Origin: Apostichopus japonicus
Lineage: Eukaryota; Echinodermata; Holothuroidea; Aspidochirotida; Stichopodidae
Direction of reading: 5' to 3'
DNA length: 64,000 bases
Assembly (NCBI RefSeq): GCF_037975245.1
Contig: NC_092569.1
Location: 23,466,168 to 23,530,167, forward strand
Position numbers and translations under genes: made by a program. The notes under the pieces are model-generated. The model was not told the origin of the DNA, searched no databases, and saw only the letters and a list, made by a program, of their open reading frames with translations. Below are positions 1 to 12,424 of this stretch, piece after piece (the stretch's first letter is position 1; each line of letters opens with the position of its first letter).

Positions 1-757
1 CGTAACCTTAACCGTATATCAATTGAATACTGTTGGTATCTTTGACAAAATATTGAAGTAGTTTGGCTAGTCGATGAACAAGCATGTATGCTGAATGAGA
101 AATCATCAATCTAAGAACAGGAAATATTACGGAGGAGAAATGCGACCATATATCTTCACAGAACCAGTAAAAGAGAAATAAATTATTGAGGGCTTGCAGT
201 GAACATATTCCACTAGCAGAATACATTTTTCTTATAACATATGTGAAATTATTATAGCAAGAAGAGCCGTACACCGTATTTCAAGACAAGGATAACCTGA
301 GACATAGAATGAAATTTAAATATGTGAATATAATAACTAAAAACTATTTAATGGAAAGCCCATGATTTAGGTCTCCGTTCGGACCAAATACCATATTTAC
401 TCATTTAATCATAATATTCAATATGAATAGACAGTAGTTTCATTTAATATGCAAGATTACAGTTTTTATATTAATATACATCAGTTAATTTCAATCCAGA
501 TCAATGATCTTCTTACAGTCACATCCATTGAGAGGGTAAACTAATACATCAGTGCATGAGATATGTAATAATCGCGAAATTATTCAACTGATAATAAGAA
601 ATAATTTAATTCAATTTGCACCCCCCCCCCCTTTATTCCAGTTCACCATAATACCTATTTCATGACCCAACAAATTTTCTGCAATATATCAGGATACTTA
701 CGCTATTGTTTAATGGCCAAGTATTAACCACTGATGGTTCTTGCTGTTTTTTCACAG
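1..757 (+). other. Last intron of a FReD gene that begins left of the window
   Basis: No coding sequence was found here. The equivalent stretch in copy B (42,591-43,347) lies in the last intron of the FReD gene at 36,394-43,673, between the donor at 42,084 and the acceptor at 43,347. By homology this is the 3' part of the same intron in the upstream gene copy. It ends with a pyrimidine-rich acceptor, TTTTTTCACAG, at 747-757. A C10 homopolymer sits near 620. Confidence 0.75.
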
Positions 758-1083
758 GTAATAATTTCTATTATAACCAAGGAAAACAATTCAGCACGCA
801 TGACCGAGACAATGACGCATGTGATACCTTCAACTGTGCAGAGAAGCACAGAAGCGGCTGGTGGCACTCGAATGGTTTGTGCTCTAACTGTGAAAGTGAT
901 AGCTTTTGCTCTTACTTTCAACACAGCAGCAGCTGCAAGTCAGCTTGTACGGCTCTCAACCTCAACGGTGTCTACAATGGAGGCAACGGGGAAGGGATCT
1001 TCTATTATTATGAACGAAGGTCTCATTATGAACATAACTGCAACGTCCAATATGTTGAGATGAAAATTCGACCATCCTCTTGA
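758..1083 (+). CDS. Fibrinogen-related (FReD) protein, terminal exon, copy A (partial gene)
   Basis: This exon encodes the C-terminal half of a fibrinogen-like domain, ending at a TGA at 1,081-1,083. It starts in phase 1 after a TTTCACAG acceptor. Visible hallmarks are the GKQFSTHDRDND stretch (Ca2+-site type DxDND), then NCAEKHRSGWWH, the LNLNGVYNGG core and the closing VEMKIRP. Between WWH and LNLNG lies an unusual insertion with six cysteines (pattern LC-SNC-FC-SC-AC), where this family normally has one. The product is expected to be a secreted lectin-like pattern-recognition protein. The rest of the gene lies left of the window. It differs from the copy B exon (43,348-43,673) by about three residues near the end (YYYERRSH versus SYNERRSY). 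The frame is intact. Confidence 0.85.
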
Positions 1084-1739
1084 GTTGATGACGGATAGTC
1101 TGCCTTGTGATTTCTCTCGAAACCATTGTAAAATGAACAGACATTTTTCGTTATGAGAAAGACAAATCAACAGGACGATACGAGTCTTTGGTAGTATCCG
1201 TGAAAAAAAAAAACATTACATTATGTATCATCATCGAGGATTGAAACCTCTCAACTTTCATTAGGATATTATATGTTCAAATGTGAGTGGCAGATTTACA
1301 AAAAAAAACATAGTATTCTCTAATCTTCAGGCACATTGTTGAATATTCCTTTATTTGAAATAATTTCCTAAACTGATCATGTTTTCAATTTTTTTAATGT
1401 TTTTTTTTCCCACTGTATTTATTTACAATACCGTAATATATAATACAAAAGAATCAGCAAAAAGATTTACATAAAGAAGCTTACATCAAGAAATCATAAT
1501 AGTCGTTAATGTTACACAAATTGTTGTTTTGCTTAAAGATATAAAATAGTGAATGTCAAGTCGAAAGCGAAACTGAAAATAAAATTTGTGCGTATCTGGG
1601 ATTTTGTTATTCAACCTACAAGTGTAAATATATTTTTTTGCATGCAAAATTAAAATGTTCACAGCATTAGCCATATCATCAAAATCACCAAAACAAATAT
1701 TGGTCAAATTTAAAGTATACTTAATTTAAATGCAATTTG

Positions 1740-4700
1740 AATTCACTGCCTCCCAGAATCGCTCGACGTGACTACAATTATGTAACAAATGTATTAGTGT
1801 TTTCATCGGCATTCTTGCAAAATGAGCAAAGTGGAGAATTGAACTTTTTCAGTTTATAAAGCAAGCTATTTATGCCTAAAATACGATGTAGGAAACGCAA
1901 TTGTAAATATGATACTTTGGGGTTATTCACAGCCGTTTACGGAAGCCTAACAATCATATTCCAATCTACTTTACTGGAAAATTCATAGCTTGCCACTTCA
2001 TGATAGACGACGGGGGCGTAAAGAGACCGGTAGTTAGCTTATTATAAACATTTGTGGTTATTTTAAGTGTGCGAATGCACATATAAAAGTTATTTTCACT
2101 CATTGGGAGCAAATCAGAATCATGGTACCCCCTCCCATGACCAGGAATGGCGTGAATAATCCCAAAGTATGAAGTAAATGGAAAATTTCTTATATTTATT
2201 TTCGCTTGAAACGTGTTACATGGAATTACCGAGCCATCGTTTTAATGACATCTTTCAAATGAATTTGTCTGTGATTTAAAAGATTATAATGGAAATCACT
2301 TCCTTGTTAACCAATATATGAATGTTGTTTAAAATGATTTCATTGCCGTAATTACTATCTGGATGATAACAATTAAACTCAGCCCAAGCCTCACACACTT
2401 CTCTGCAGAAATTAGAAATACGTGAAACTGCCTCCTTATTGAAATAAAATTTGAAAAGAAAAGCACCACCGAACTGTTTTAGGTACAAATTAACAAATAT
2501 TTTCCAGTTTCCTATTTGTTCTTATTTGTGGGGGGGGGGGGGGCTAAATACCGTTTTACCCAGCTACATGGAGTTTAGATTTTTAATGAAAGATTCAATA
2601 TCTGTTATATCAAAGCCACCATTAACTTTCTTATTAATAAGGGTGCTACGTTTCATCTTATAAGGTTTATTGTTCCAAATAAAAGTATACACAATTATAT
2701 TAACCTCTTAAATGAAACTAAGAGGAGGATAAGGTAGAACACTAAAAAGAAAAACAAGTTGCGAAATGGCCAAACTCTTAGTAACAGTTATTTTAACAGT
2801 TGTCATGTTTTGACAACATTCCAAGTAAATGTTTGAGCCTGGATAATTTGGGAAGATAATTCAACGAAAAGAAATCTTCGTTGTTTGTAGTAAATGTGAC
2901 ATCAACATATTTCACGGGACCAGGATTAACATTAAAACCATACTCAAGAAAATAACGGGGAACCCTTGAAACCAAAGCACCCAATGCAAAAAGAATGATT
3001 TGCTGAACTTAACTTTTAAACCCGAAGCGACAGACAAATTATGAAGAATGTTAACAACCTCTACAAGAGAAGCGCGAGAACCATCGAAAAATAAAACAGT
3101 ATCATCGGCATATTGTAAAATTCTAATTTCAGAGTTATTAATATAGATATGCCTTTGATAGGACAGCTGGTTTTAACCATGAACGTGAGAAATTCTGAAC
3201 ATAAAATAAAGAGGTAAGGACTGAGTAAACAACCTGTCTTACACCTCGAGAAATACTAAAATACTGAGAGAGATGACCATTGTTAATAACACAAGATGTA
3301 ACGTTCCCACAATAGGTTCTAACCCACCTAATACATTTTGGACCAAAATTGAAGAATTTTAAACTTTGATAAAGAAACTCCCATGTCCAAACAATCAAAA
3401 GCCTTTTCCAAATCTAGAAAAAGAAGAGTACCTGAAATATTGTTAGAATAACAATGATCAATGAGGTATAAAACTAGTCTAATGTTCTCACCAATGAAAC
3501 GTCCCTTTAAGAATCCAGTTTGCTCCTCACTAATAATGTAATTTAAAATACGCTTCATGCGGGTTGCCAGAAATTTTGCATCGATCTTGTAGTCAGTATT
3601 TAAAATTGCTATAGGCCTCCAATTTTCAAAAATTGTAAATCTTTTGAAGGCTTTGGAATAAAAGAGATTATTGCCCTGTCCTGTTCATCGGCTAAGTGTG
3701 TATACAACTGAAAACAAAATTAAGAGAATTAACAACAAAATCACCTAAAATATCCCAAAAATGTACATAAAATTCAACTGATAATCCATCAGAACCAGGG
3801 GTTTTATTCTTTTGCATGGACCCAATAGCCTCTTTACATTCATTGATGGTAAAAAGACCCTCGCACAAACAACTCTAATCATCGGTAAGACTGTTGTGAT
3901 CAATACAAACATCATCAAAATACGAGACAGGAGAAATATTAGGACACTTAGTTTAAAGTTTACGATAAAAGCTAACAGCTTCACTTTAAATATCCTGACA
4001 ATTTGAAACAATACGACCATCTTCATTGTAAAGCTCTAATAGGTTATTATTTACCATGTTGTAACGTTCAAGATTAAGATAATACTGTGAATTTTTAGCA
4101 CCATATTCACACCATCTAGCACTAGAACAAATAACCATACCCTGAAATTTATAATCATATAAAATATCTTAATTGTTTCGCAGATCTGCTAGAGTCCTAT
4201 TTAAACGTTCAGATGGACATATAGTGATTAAACTTTCAAACCTGGCAATCTCATTTACGAGATAGTATTCATACCTGTTACGCTCTTTCGCACGAATGGA
4301 AAAATAACGCATACTAAAAGAACGGATGTTCACCTTAACAGCTTCCCAGAGAAGGGAATCATTCAAATAGGATATGAAGTAGTTTTGTTAATAATATCAA
4401 TAATAGAATTAAAATAGCACAAATCTGCTAAAAGTGAAACATTTAACTTCCAGTAGCCACGGCCCCTTGGCTCGATTTTACAATTAATAGTAAGAGTAAC
4501 GCTAGAATGGTCGGACCTAAAAATAGAAACAATGTCAGCTGCACTCACAGATTGAACAATGTGTCGAGAACACCAAAATAAATCGAGTCGACAATGAATA
4601 GAATTATCAACAGAAGAATGCCAGCTGAAAAGCCGGGCGTTAGGATTACGACCACGCCAAACATCAACAAGATCATGATTTTCTGCTATCTGAAGCATAG

Positions 4701-5189
4701 TTTGACGGGCATTAAAATTAGTTCTTTGCAACCCTCCAAATTTATCATGAGTTAAATTACCTACCAAATTAAAATCACCGCCCAAATAATCGATGTACAA
4801 TCAAATGCTGTCGAATGTTGTGCAATATTACTAACTTAAAATGGGTCATCCTTGTTTGGAACATAAACATTAATTACAGAATAAATCTGATCGTAATCAT
4901 TTAAATCAATTATAATATACCTTCCATTTTCATCGACCCTAGTTCTTATAATAATAATATTGAGTTTCGGGTTGAAAAATAAACCAACACCTCTACTGTT
5001 ATTATCCCCATGGGAAAGATAAAGATTACCACCCCATTCTTTTGACCAAGAGTTAACATCACAAGGGACAGAGTGACTCTCTTGTGGTAAAATAACCTCA
5101 AAACGACGTAAATAAATAAATAACTTTTTTCTATCCATATAGTTACGTAACCCATGAGCATTACACGAAACCAATTTTACTTCAATCAT
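1740..5189 (-). pseudogene. L1/Tx1-like ORF2 (endonuclease and reverse transcriptase), copy A, decayed
   Basis: Remnants appear in the right order on the minus strand. At 5,189-4,836 is the start of an apurinic-type endonuclease (motifs VSCNAHGLRN, then VILPQESHS). At 4,800-4,363 is the second half of that domain (GGDFNLV, then RLDLFWCSR and SDHSSVTL). At 3,558-3,330 is reverse transcriptase (EEQTGFLKGRF, LFLDLEKAFD). Near 3,062-3,130 is the catalytic box LQYADDTVLFF. At 2,984-2,793 is the downstream NPGPVKY-type region, and at 1,930-1,740 the C-terminal LQLRFLHRILGINSLLYK and CSFCK segment. Stops and frameshifts separate these pieces, so no active protein is possible. The endonuclease nicks target DNA and the RT copies the RNA at the nick in active relatives. 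Confidence 0.8.
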
Positions 5190-6246
5190 TATATACGTCT
5201 ACTTATAAGATAAAGTTAAACTAATTTTGCTGGCCACAAAAATGATAAAGTCACGATAGATACAGTGGTATAAAGCAAAGAGAAAAAGAAAGAAAAGTTC
5301 TAAACCCCAAACAGCCATCAGAAAAATCTGACCTTGAGAGATAGGCTGGCTTGGAACAGGGGTGGGTCAACGTCGAAAAACAGCAGAGTACTACGATTAC
5401 TAGGAAGATACATCGGGCCCATAGTGTTGGAGTAAACTAGACAACTACATGATGGCAATTAGGAGAAGTTAAATGGTTTACCATTTTGATCACGCCATTG
5501 TCCTGACAACAAATCGCAGTTTAATGCCTTCCGAGTATAATTGCGAAACACGATCATTCCATTTCCGCTTCTCCAGTATATCAGCATGGGTGAGATCGTC
5601 GGTGATAAATATTCCATATCGATGAGCGAGGTTCGCTGCTTCCGTAGAATAGTAAGTTTATCTTGGAATGTGGTACGTAGCACCAAAATATGTCTAGGTC
5701 GTTGCTGGTTAGGATGAAAGCACCATCACTTTGAGCTCTAAGAACTCCGGCATCTTGAAGGCCAACAGAACGAAACACTCCCTTAGAAATACCAGCATAA
5801 TCTTTATCCTCAGAATAGGGATAGCCAACTGTGCGAAGATTACACTTTCGAGAAAAGCGCTCTTGTTTATTCACAGCTAACAACAAGTTTTCGTTAGCTT
5901 TTCAAAAAATTGCAAACTTTAGTTTTCAAGGCAGTGATATATCGTTGAGTTTCTGTATCTTTTGTCTCGAGCACTTCAACTCGGGTGCTAATCGGGTGCT
6001 AATATGTATAGAGTAAGTCAGTAGTCATCGATAGTAGTCAGCGTTTCAGTACCTCATTATTTTCCATTATTTTCCGTATTATATGCACCAACTGATTGGT
6101 GCTTTTGACGGAAATCTGCTGGAGGACTGCCCTCAAGGTGTCTTGCACCATTATTTTATCATTTCCGGATACTAATCGGAATTTATAAATTGTTTAATTT
6201 TTGCAACGACGCCTTGCGGCGTTCGTCTGCCTAACGGTTCATTGAG

Positions 6247-7257
6247 ATGGGTTCTGCGAAACATGAAAGGATGGGTGCATTAAAGGAGTGTAGCGTAAGA
6301 GTTATGGACGATTCATATGAAGTCAAGGATGTGCTGAAATCAATCATTAACGATATTAAGAACGGAAAGATACTAAGCTGTGTGAAGTCATCTGGAAACT
6401 GGATAATAACTTTACGAAACAAGGATGATGCAGATCTATTAATAGAGACAGGTATAGTTATAAACGACAGCACTTGCAACGTCTATGGAGTGTCAAGATC
6501 ATTTTTAACTGTGAGTTTATTTGGTGTTCCGTCCTACATTGACGACGATGAACTCTCAGAAAAACTACTCGAATTTGGCTGTAAACTTAAAGGGAAATGG
6601 CACCACAACACATACCCGGAATTTCCCAATATTGAAAATGGGATTCGTTACATTAGACTGGAACTGCCAACCGAATGCAAAAGTCTACCATATGCAATGA
6701 CACTGAATGGAGTACATATGAGACTAAAGCACAATGGACAAACCAGGGTATGTAATTTATGCTTGGAAAATGACCATATTATGCGGAATTGCCCCAAATA
6801 TGTATGCAGGGAATGTAATTCACAAGGTCATTGGGAAGCGAAATGTCCACAAGTAAGATGCTTTAAATGTAACAATCTAGGACACAAAAGTTTCAATTGT
6901 CCACAAGCCGGAGATGACAACAATGATCACCATGGTAACGGTGACCCAGCAACAGGCAGAGTCACTATAAGCCCACCTAAGCATGCCAACGTCCAACACA
7001 AAGACCAAGCAAAAGATGAAGCCATGGACCAGTTACCCCAAACAAAAGGCAGCGCCATTGAGACCAACGAGACTAAAAGAAGCAAAACGAGAATACAAAG
7101 ACAACTCAACGGGATGAACAAAGACCAACCAAACCAATCCAAGAGGATACTGAGAATACAAAAGCAACTAGAGGAAACAAAGCGACTGAAGCCACTAACT
7201 CCACCGGAAACAAAACAACGTCAGAGGAACCAACCACGGAATTACCTCAACAACTGA
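6247..7257 (+). CDS. LINE ORF1: Gag-like protein with CCHC zinc knuckles
   Basis: A 336-residue open frame. The N-terminal ~165 residues hold an RRM-like or Gag-like region with no motif I can name securely. Around residues 175-220 are tandem zinc knuckles: CNLCLENDHIMRNC, then CRECNSQGHWEAKC and CFKCNNLGHKSFNC, each C-x2-C-x4-H-x4-C. The tail (from about residue 222) is rich in Lys, Gln, Thr and Pro and looks disordered. In related elements this protein binds the element RNA and forms the ribonucleoprotein. It precedes the ORF2 start at 7,380 by about 120 bases. The frame is fully open, consistent with a recent insertion. The ATG at 6,247 follows a 5' leader of about 250 bases. Confidence 0.85.
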   Translation: MGSAKHERMGALKECSVRVMDDSYEVKDVLKSIINDIKNGKILSCVKSSGNWIITLRNKDDADLLIETGIVINDSTCNVYGVSRSFLTVSLFGVPSYIDDDELSEKLLEFGCKLKGKWHHNTYPEFPNIENGIRYIRLELPTECKSLPYAMTLNGVHMRLKHNGQTRVCNLCLENDHIMRNCPKYVCRECNSQGHWEAKCPQVRCFKCNNLGHKSFNCPQAGDDNNDHHGNGDPATGRVTISPPKHANVQHKDQAKDEAMDQLPQTKGSAIETNETKRSKTRIQRQLNGMNKDQPNQSKRILRIQKQLEETKRLKPLTPPETKQRQRNQPRNYLNN

Positions 7258-7379
7258 AACGACAAATGTCTTATGACGAAGGTGAATTTAGAACTGTTAG
7301 ACTGAAAAAAAAGTCATTCATTCCAAATCTGCGAAAAGCCAGGAATTCGCAACCTCGCTAAATAATCAATATTAATTTA

Positions 7380-10300
7380 ATGGATCATGTTTGTGAGGAC
7401 TCAAATGATAACAGTGTTCTTTGTGAGTATTTTGACGTAGATTCTTACAACAAGTTACCTCCAAATAATTGCCTATCTATGTTCCATTTAAACAGTCGAA
7501 GTCTGAACAAAAATTTCAACGAAATAAATACCTTTATTTCACTACTAAAGAATGAATTCTCTGTACTTGGCTTCACCGAAACGTGGCTAAGTGACCACCC
7601 ATCACCTCTTATTCATATGAAAAATTACAAAATTATAGAAAAACATCGTGTTAATAGAAGGGGTGGCGGTGTCTGCTTATATGTACACAACTTTAAACAC
7701 CAACCAGATCTATCAACATTTAACGATATCATTGAATCCTTATTTATTGAGGCAAACTTGCCAAATTCTAAAGAGAAAATAATTATCGGTATTGTTTATA
7801 GACCTCCAAATGGTTCTTTAGAACAATTTTATTATAACATGCAAAATATTTGTACTACAATTAATCAGCTAAACTGTACTTCCTACATTATGGGGGATTT
7901 TAATATTGATTTGTTAGATAAAAACAAATCACCAGAGTTTCTAAATAACCTTTACTCAAATGGTTTCTATCCAACAATATCAAGACCAACCAGAGTGAAC
8001 AGTACCTCTTCAACTTTGATTGACAATATTATAACTAATAGTAACTCTAAACTTTCATCAGGTATTTTTGTAACTGATATCACTGATCACTTTCCAGTGT
8101 TTGTCAATGCCCTCAAGACTAATCGCCGACAAAATAATCCCATCTATGCACGTACTTACAGTGATAATAATATAAAACTTTTCACTTCTGAAATTGGGAA
8201 AACTACGTGGGACAATGTCCTAAACGAACCAGATATTAATACTGCTTATAATACATTTTACTATTATTTCAATACTACTTATAATAATTGCTTTCCTACT
8301 CAAGTGTTCAATCCAAAAAAGAAACGTACTAAAAAACATCCCTGGATCACTAAGGGCATTTTAAGATCAAACAAAAAGGAAGAACATATTATTTAGACGT
8401 TATTTGAAGAATCCTACTGAACATACTAAGTCTATTTACAAAATGTACCGTAATAAATTAAACCATGTTATACGATATTCCAAACGTTTATACTTTTATG
8501 ATAAATTCAAGCAGAGTAGAAACAACGTAAACAGTACTTGGAGTACAATTAATGAAATTCTCAATAAAAACGGTAAAGACTCATCATATCCAGCAACATT
8601 TAAAAATGATGATTGCGAAATTAGCAATGATAATGACATTGCTAGCAACTTTAACAAATACTTTGTAAATCTTGGTTATAACCTCGCTAGTAAGATTAAT
8701 ATTAAACTACAAGCGGAACATTTTTTACATAATAATGACAAGGTATGCCATTCCATATTTACATATCCAGTAACAGTGGAAGAAGTTCTAAAAGTTGCTC
8801 ACACAAATGTGAAACCAAACAAAGCAGCAGGCTATGATGACTTTAAGCCAGGTATTATCAAACAAGTTATCCCATACATTGTAAAGCCTTTAACTCATCT
8901 TTGCAATATTTCTTTTAACACCGGCATTTTTCCCCATAAGCTTAAAATAGCAAAGGTAAAACCAATCTTTAAAAGAGGAGACCCCAGTTATTTTGAGAAT
9001 TACCGCCCTATATCTTTATTGTCAGCCTTTTCAAAAATCATTGAACGATTAATGTTTAATCGTATTTACAGTTTTCTATGTAAATATAATGTTCTTAATA
9101 ACGAGCAGTACAGATTTCGTCCTGACCATTCTACAGAATTAGCTTTAGCAGATGCAGTCAACAATATTTATAATAGTCTTGATAAGAATGATACTTGTGT
9201 AGGCGTATTTCTCGACCTATCCAAAGCTTTTGACCCCATCGATCACAAAATATTACTAAGTAAATTATCTTTTTATGGTATCAGAGGAACAACCCTAAAT
9301 TGGCTAGATAGTTATCTTTCAAATAGATACCAGTACACTGTATATAAAAATTCTAAATCTGAACTTGCTAAAATCGCTTGCGGAGTTCCTCAGGGTTCTA
9401 TACTAGGTCCATTACTATTTATAATTTATGCCAATGATATCGTTAATGTCTCCGATATTGCTAAAAAAATATTATTTGCCGACGACACAAATATTTTCTT
9501 CGATTCCCAAAATCTACTCTCATCACATAAAACTGTTTCTACTGAACTAACTAAATTTTCCAGCTGGTTTGCAGCAAACAAATTATCTCTTAATATAGAA
9601 AAAAACTAATTATATGGTGTTTAATGCTAGTAACTCATTCAGATGGGATCACAATATTACCATGAATGATAAAATTATTAATCGGGTTAACACTACTAAG
9701 TTCTTGGGTGTACACATAGACAATAAACTTTCGTGGCGTGATCATATATCAGCAGTCTGTAACAGAGTGGCTAGAAATACTGGTATTATATGCAAATTAA
9801 AACATTATTTACCTCCAAATATACTCAGAACACTCTATGTAACTCTGATTTTACCCCAATTAACTTATTGCACGACTATTTGGTCAGGAGCCTATTCTAC
9901 AAATCTTAATCACCTATGTGTCCTCCAGAAGAGAGCTATCCGCCATATTTCACATGCTGCACCACGTGATCATACTAGCCCATTATTCAAAAGATTAAAT
10001 TTATTAAAACTAAATGATATTATAAGAGTCCAGCTTGCAACATTTGCATATAAAGCATGGAATGGATTGCTACCCGAGGCTTTTAAAGATTTTATATATA
10101 GTAATAGACTAATCCACAACCATCAAACACGCCATTGTAATAACGCACATGTTTTATCCCAACGAAGTACTTTAAGTTCTTTTAACCCTCGTATTCGTGC
10201 TATAAAAACGTGGAATAATCTCCAGGATAATGTTAAGAATAAGCCTTTTTACTCTGTATTCAAAAGGTATCTCCAAACTGTAATTATTTTTCACTATTGA
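7380..10300 (+). pseudogene. LINE ORF2: endonuclease and reverse transcriptase, two frameshifts
   Basis: Three successive open stretches, 7,380-8,396, 8,404-9,609 and 9,614-10,300, lie in three different frames and together cover one ORF2. The first holds the endonuclease (HLNSRSLNKN, FTETWLSD, IVYRPPNGS, MGDFNIDLL, TDITDHFPVF). The second holds RT (NKAAGYDDFKP, NYRPISLLSAFSK, FLDLSKAFDPIDHK, CGVPQGSILGPLLF, ILFADDTNIFF). The third is the thumb and C-terminal region (TTKFLGVHIDNKLSWRDH). Both breaks lie next to A-rich runs (AAAAAGG near 8,375 and GAAAAAAAC near 9,598), so they could be base-call errors or real mutations. All catalytic boxes read intact, which points to a young copy. Confidence 0.85.
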
Positions 10301-10940
10301 TGGATTTATTCTTGTGTGTGTTTGTGATTAGATCATTATAAAGATTGTAAGAATTGTTTATTAACATAATTAATTTCAATTAGTGTCAATTCGATTATTT
10401 CATCATTGTAGATGCTACTATTACCTTTTCTTTTTCTATTCTTAAGTTTTTCTTTCTTTTTTTCATTTTGGGGAGTCTCCTAATTTGTTAAGCCTTGCAG
10501 GCTTTATAGGAGACTTCCCGTCACACTGTAAATTGTGATGAAACAAATAAATATACAAACATACAAAGCCAAAGCTCTGTTGAATTCCCGATCAATACGA
10601 TTCAGGTCATCTTTAATACGATGCATGGATTCCCGAATAGACTTGCCCAAGTCGTCTACCTGCTCCTGGTTATGGTCCTCGTCTGAGGAGTTGTATAGGC
10701 TATCTCGCCTAACAAAATCTAACGTACGTTGTGAAGGCGTTGTCTTCTGATTCTTATTTTTAGCCATTTTAGTTGCTCTTCAAGTACGGGAGGAGGGACT
10801 CATGATGACAAACAATTGAGAATAGTGATTATGATTATTTACTTACTCTCATATGAGTAGTAAGTTAATGTCCCGATGTAGTTAATAAGGATGAATTCTG
10901 TGGAGCCCAAATAACGTGGAGCACTCTACTACACCGCCAT

Positions 10941-12424
10941 ATTGCATAATGAATATGAATAAACAAAATGAACAGGATCATATATGTGTATGTAGTTGGG
11001 TCATTGAGTTTATATTCCTAAAGAAGAGAAGCGTAACCAGCGGGAAAAGTAGGCTGGACATCCACCCCCCCTAGTCAAATGTCTCCCCCCCCCCAATGAA
11101 AAATGTGGGAAAGAAAAATATTGGACGCACATGACAAAATGCATTTAAAGGCTCAGTTAAACCAGTTCGCGGTTGACGTTCATCCTTAATTGACGGGAAT
11201 TCTCAAATTTTATACCAGCCAATTGCGTCTAATGTAAAATATTATCCTATCATGTTGCTTTCTGTTATCGCTACGAGGTCCCCATCCCCCATTCGAGGCC
11301 CCCATCCCTGTCAAACATGCTACCTAACGAGATAACCTACTACCATGCTTGTTATTTTAAGTGTATGTTTATAACTTTTTGTCCATCGTTAGTTATATTG
11401 ACCGTCCGTCACTCCGAACTAAGTCTTGTTACTTGGAAGCTGCAGCATGATATATTACGTAATTCGTAGACAATGAGGTCTGTAATGTTGAAGAAATATT
11501 CCAAACCAAAGGGAAAACTTCATATAAAACAATTAAAAGTACTAAAAAACTGAACCAAATTGTCAAAACCCCATCGCTGTTTGACTTTTTTAATTGATCC
11601 AAATTCTAAATTTGTTTCGGTGAATAAAACATTTTACTGAAAAAATGAACCATCCAATAAAAAATACACATGCATTTGTAGACAAAGTCCGAGAGATTCT
11701 TCAAGTACTGTAAATAGTACGAGAACAGAGCACACAGGGTTATCAGCTAAGAGTATAGTGAATTTATCCAAACGCGTTGCCAGGGGGCCAATGGGGCAGT
11801 CGCTCCGCCCTCCCCCCCCCCCCCAAGAAAAATCTTTGAGAAACTCACACACGCATATGGCAAGCCAAGTGGGACAAACTCCGCATAATATATCCGCGTA
11901 TTAATTCGAATTTGGATATATAATCGTATTAATTCGTATTTTATAACACGTATTAAATCATGTTGTTGTCTAGATCAAGAAGATTTGGCCTGGATGTACT
12001 TCAATAGAGACTAACTCATTTATTGCCCTGGAGAGGCTGCTTTGTGATAACTCTCGAAACACGTTTGTGAAAGCTATTAGACATGCCAGTTATTGTCTGA
12101 TTTAATACGCGTTTATATTCGAATTACTACGCGTATATATTCGTATTAATATGTTTTATGGATGTACACGTCAGATGCTAGATCATCAAATGACAGCTGC
12201 CCTTTATTTAATTTTGCTGATGATACTACATAATTAATGATAAAGGTTGATTACAAAGGATGACGATAATGCTTATTTAGTTTAAATAAATCGTTTTTTT
12301 TATCGTGAAGAAGAAAAATGAGATGGTAATTGATTTTAAGAAAGTCATAATCTAACCCACGGATGTAATCACAAGCTATAGCCGTACGTTAGGAGATAAT
12401 CAGCTTACTCATCATTTCTCATCA
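10941..12424. other. Non-coding flank with a copy-A-only segment
   Basis: No gene is seen. From 11,430 to about 12,340 copy A has about 900 bp without counterpart in copy B. Copy B instead joins the flanks directly near 49,836 and then has about 330 bp of its own (49,858-50,186). Inside the copy A segment are a C-rich stretch at 11,785-11,823 resembling a MITE terminus (GCCAGGGGGCCAATGGGGC) and a foldback arm pair (see 11,887). Whether this is an insertion in A or a deletion in B cannot be decided here. Confidence 0.6.
11887..12151. repeat. Imperfect inverted repeat (foldback) in the copy-A-only segment
   Basis: The left arm near 11,887-11,930 contains CGCGTATTAATTCGAAT. The right arm near 12,100-12,151, read on the other strand, contains CGCGTAGTAATTCGAAT flanked by similar AT-rich sequence. 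The arms are separated by about 170 bases. This looks like a small foldback or MITE, but no target-site duplication was confirmed. Confidence 0.5.

Larger units (their letters stand above)
5998..10566 (+). mobile_element. CR1/Jockey-superfamily LINE, nearly full length, only in copy A
   Basis: A plus-strand non-LTR retrotransposon with two ORFs inserted in the opposite direction inside the ORF1 of the L1-like element. The empty site is visible in copy B at about 49,057-49,063, where the flanking L1 sequence is continuous. The insertion therefore came after the block duplication, or was lost cleanly from copy B, which is unlikely for a LINE. The 3' end has a hairpin-like GGGAGTCTCC ... GGAGACTTCCC (about 10,471-10,519) followed by a short A-rich tail of ATACAAAC type. 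The 5' boundary is approximate. A clear target-site duplication was not identified. Confidence 0.85.
5459..10767 (-). pseudogene. L1/Tx1-like ORF1, copy A, split by a LINE insertion
   Basis: The N-terminal part is at 10,767-10,567, starting MAKNKNQKTTPSQRTL. The C-terminal part is at about 5,997-5,459, containing KQERFSRKCNLRTVGYPYS and the RNA-binding-like half. Between them lies a complete plus-strand CR1/Jockey-type LINE. In copy B the same protein reads without interruption (49,260-48,604). By analogy with L1 ORF1p this would be an RNA-binding chaperone of the retrotransposon ribonucleoprotein. The last part (RNYTRKALNCD) is in another frame in both copies, so one frameshift predates the duplication. 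Confidence 0.75.
1400..10940 (-). mobile_element. L1/Tx1-like LINE, copy A, degenerate and interrupted
   Basis: A non-LTR retrotransposon read on the minus strand: 5' region near 10,940, ORF1 from 10,767, ORF2 from 5,189 down to about 1,740, and an A-rich 3' end near 1,400. Its ORF1 is split by a plus-strand LINE at about 5,998-10,566. The same element sits at the same place in copy B (44,010-49,370), so it was inserted before the block duplicated. It lies just downstream of the FReD terminal exon in both copies. Assignment to the L1/Tx1 group rests on an L1-like endonuclease, a WRPI-type RT motif in copy B and an L1 ORF1-like N-terminal protein. The exact clade is not resolved. Confidence 0.8.

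Noticed and set aside
8-274. 88-residue minus-strand open frame, identical at 42,598-42,864
   Set aside because: It lies in the FReD intron. Its identity reflects the recent duplication, not protein conservation, and no domain is recognisable.
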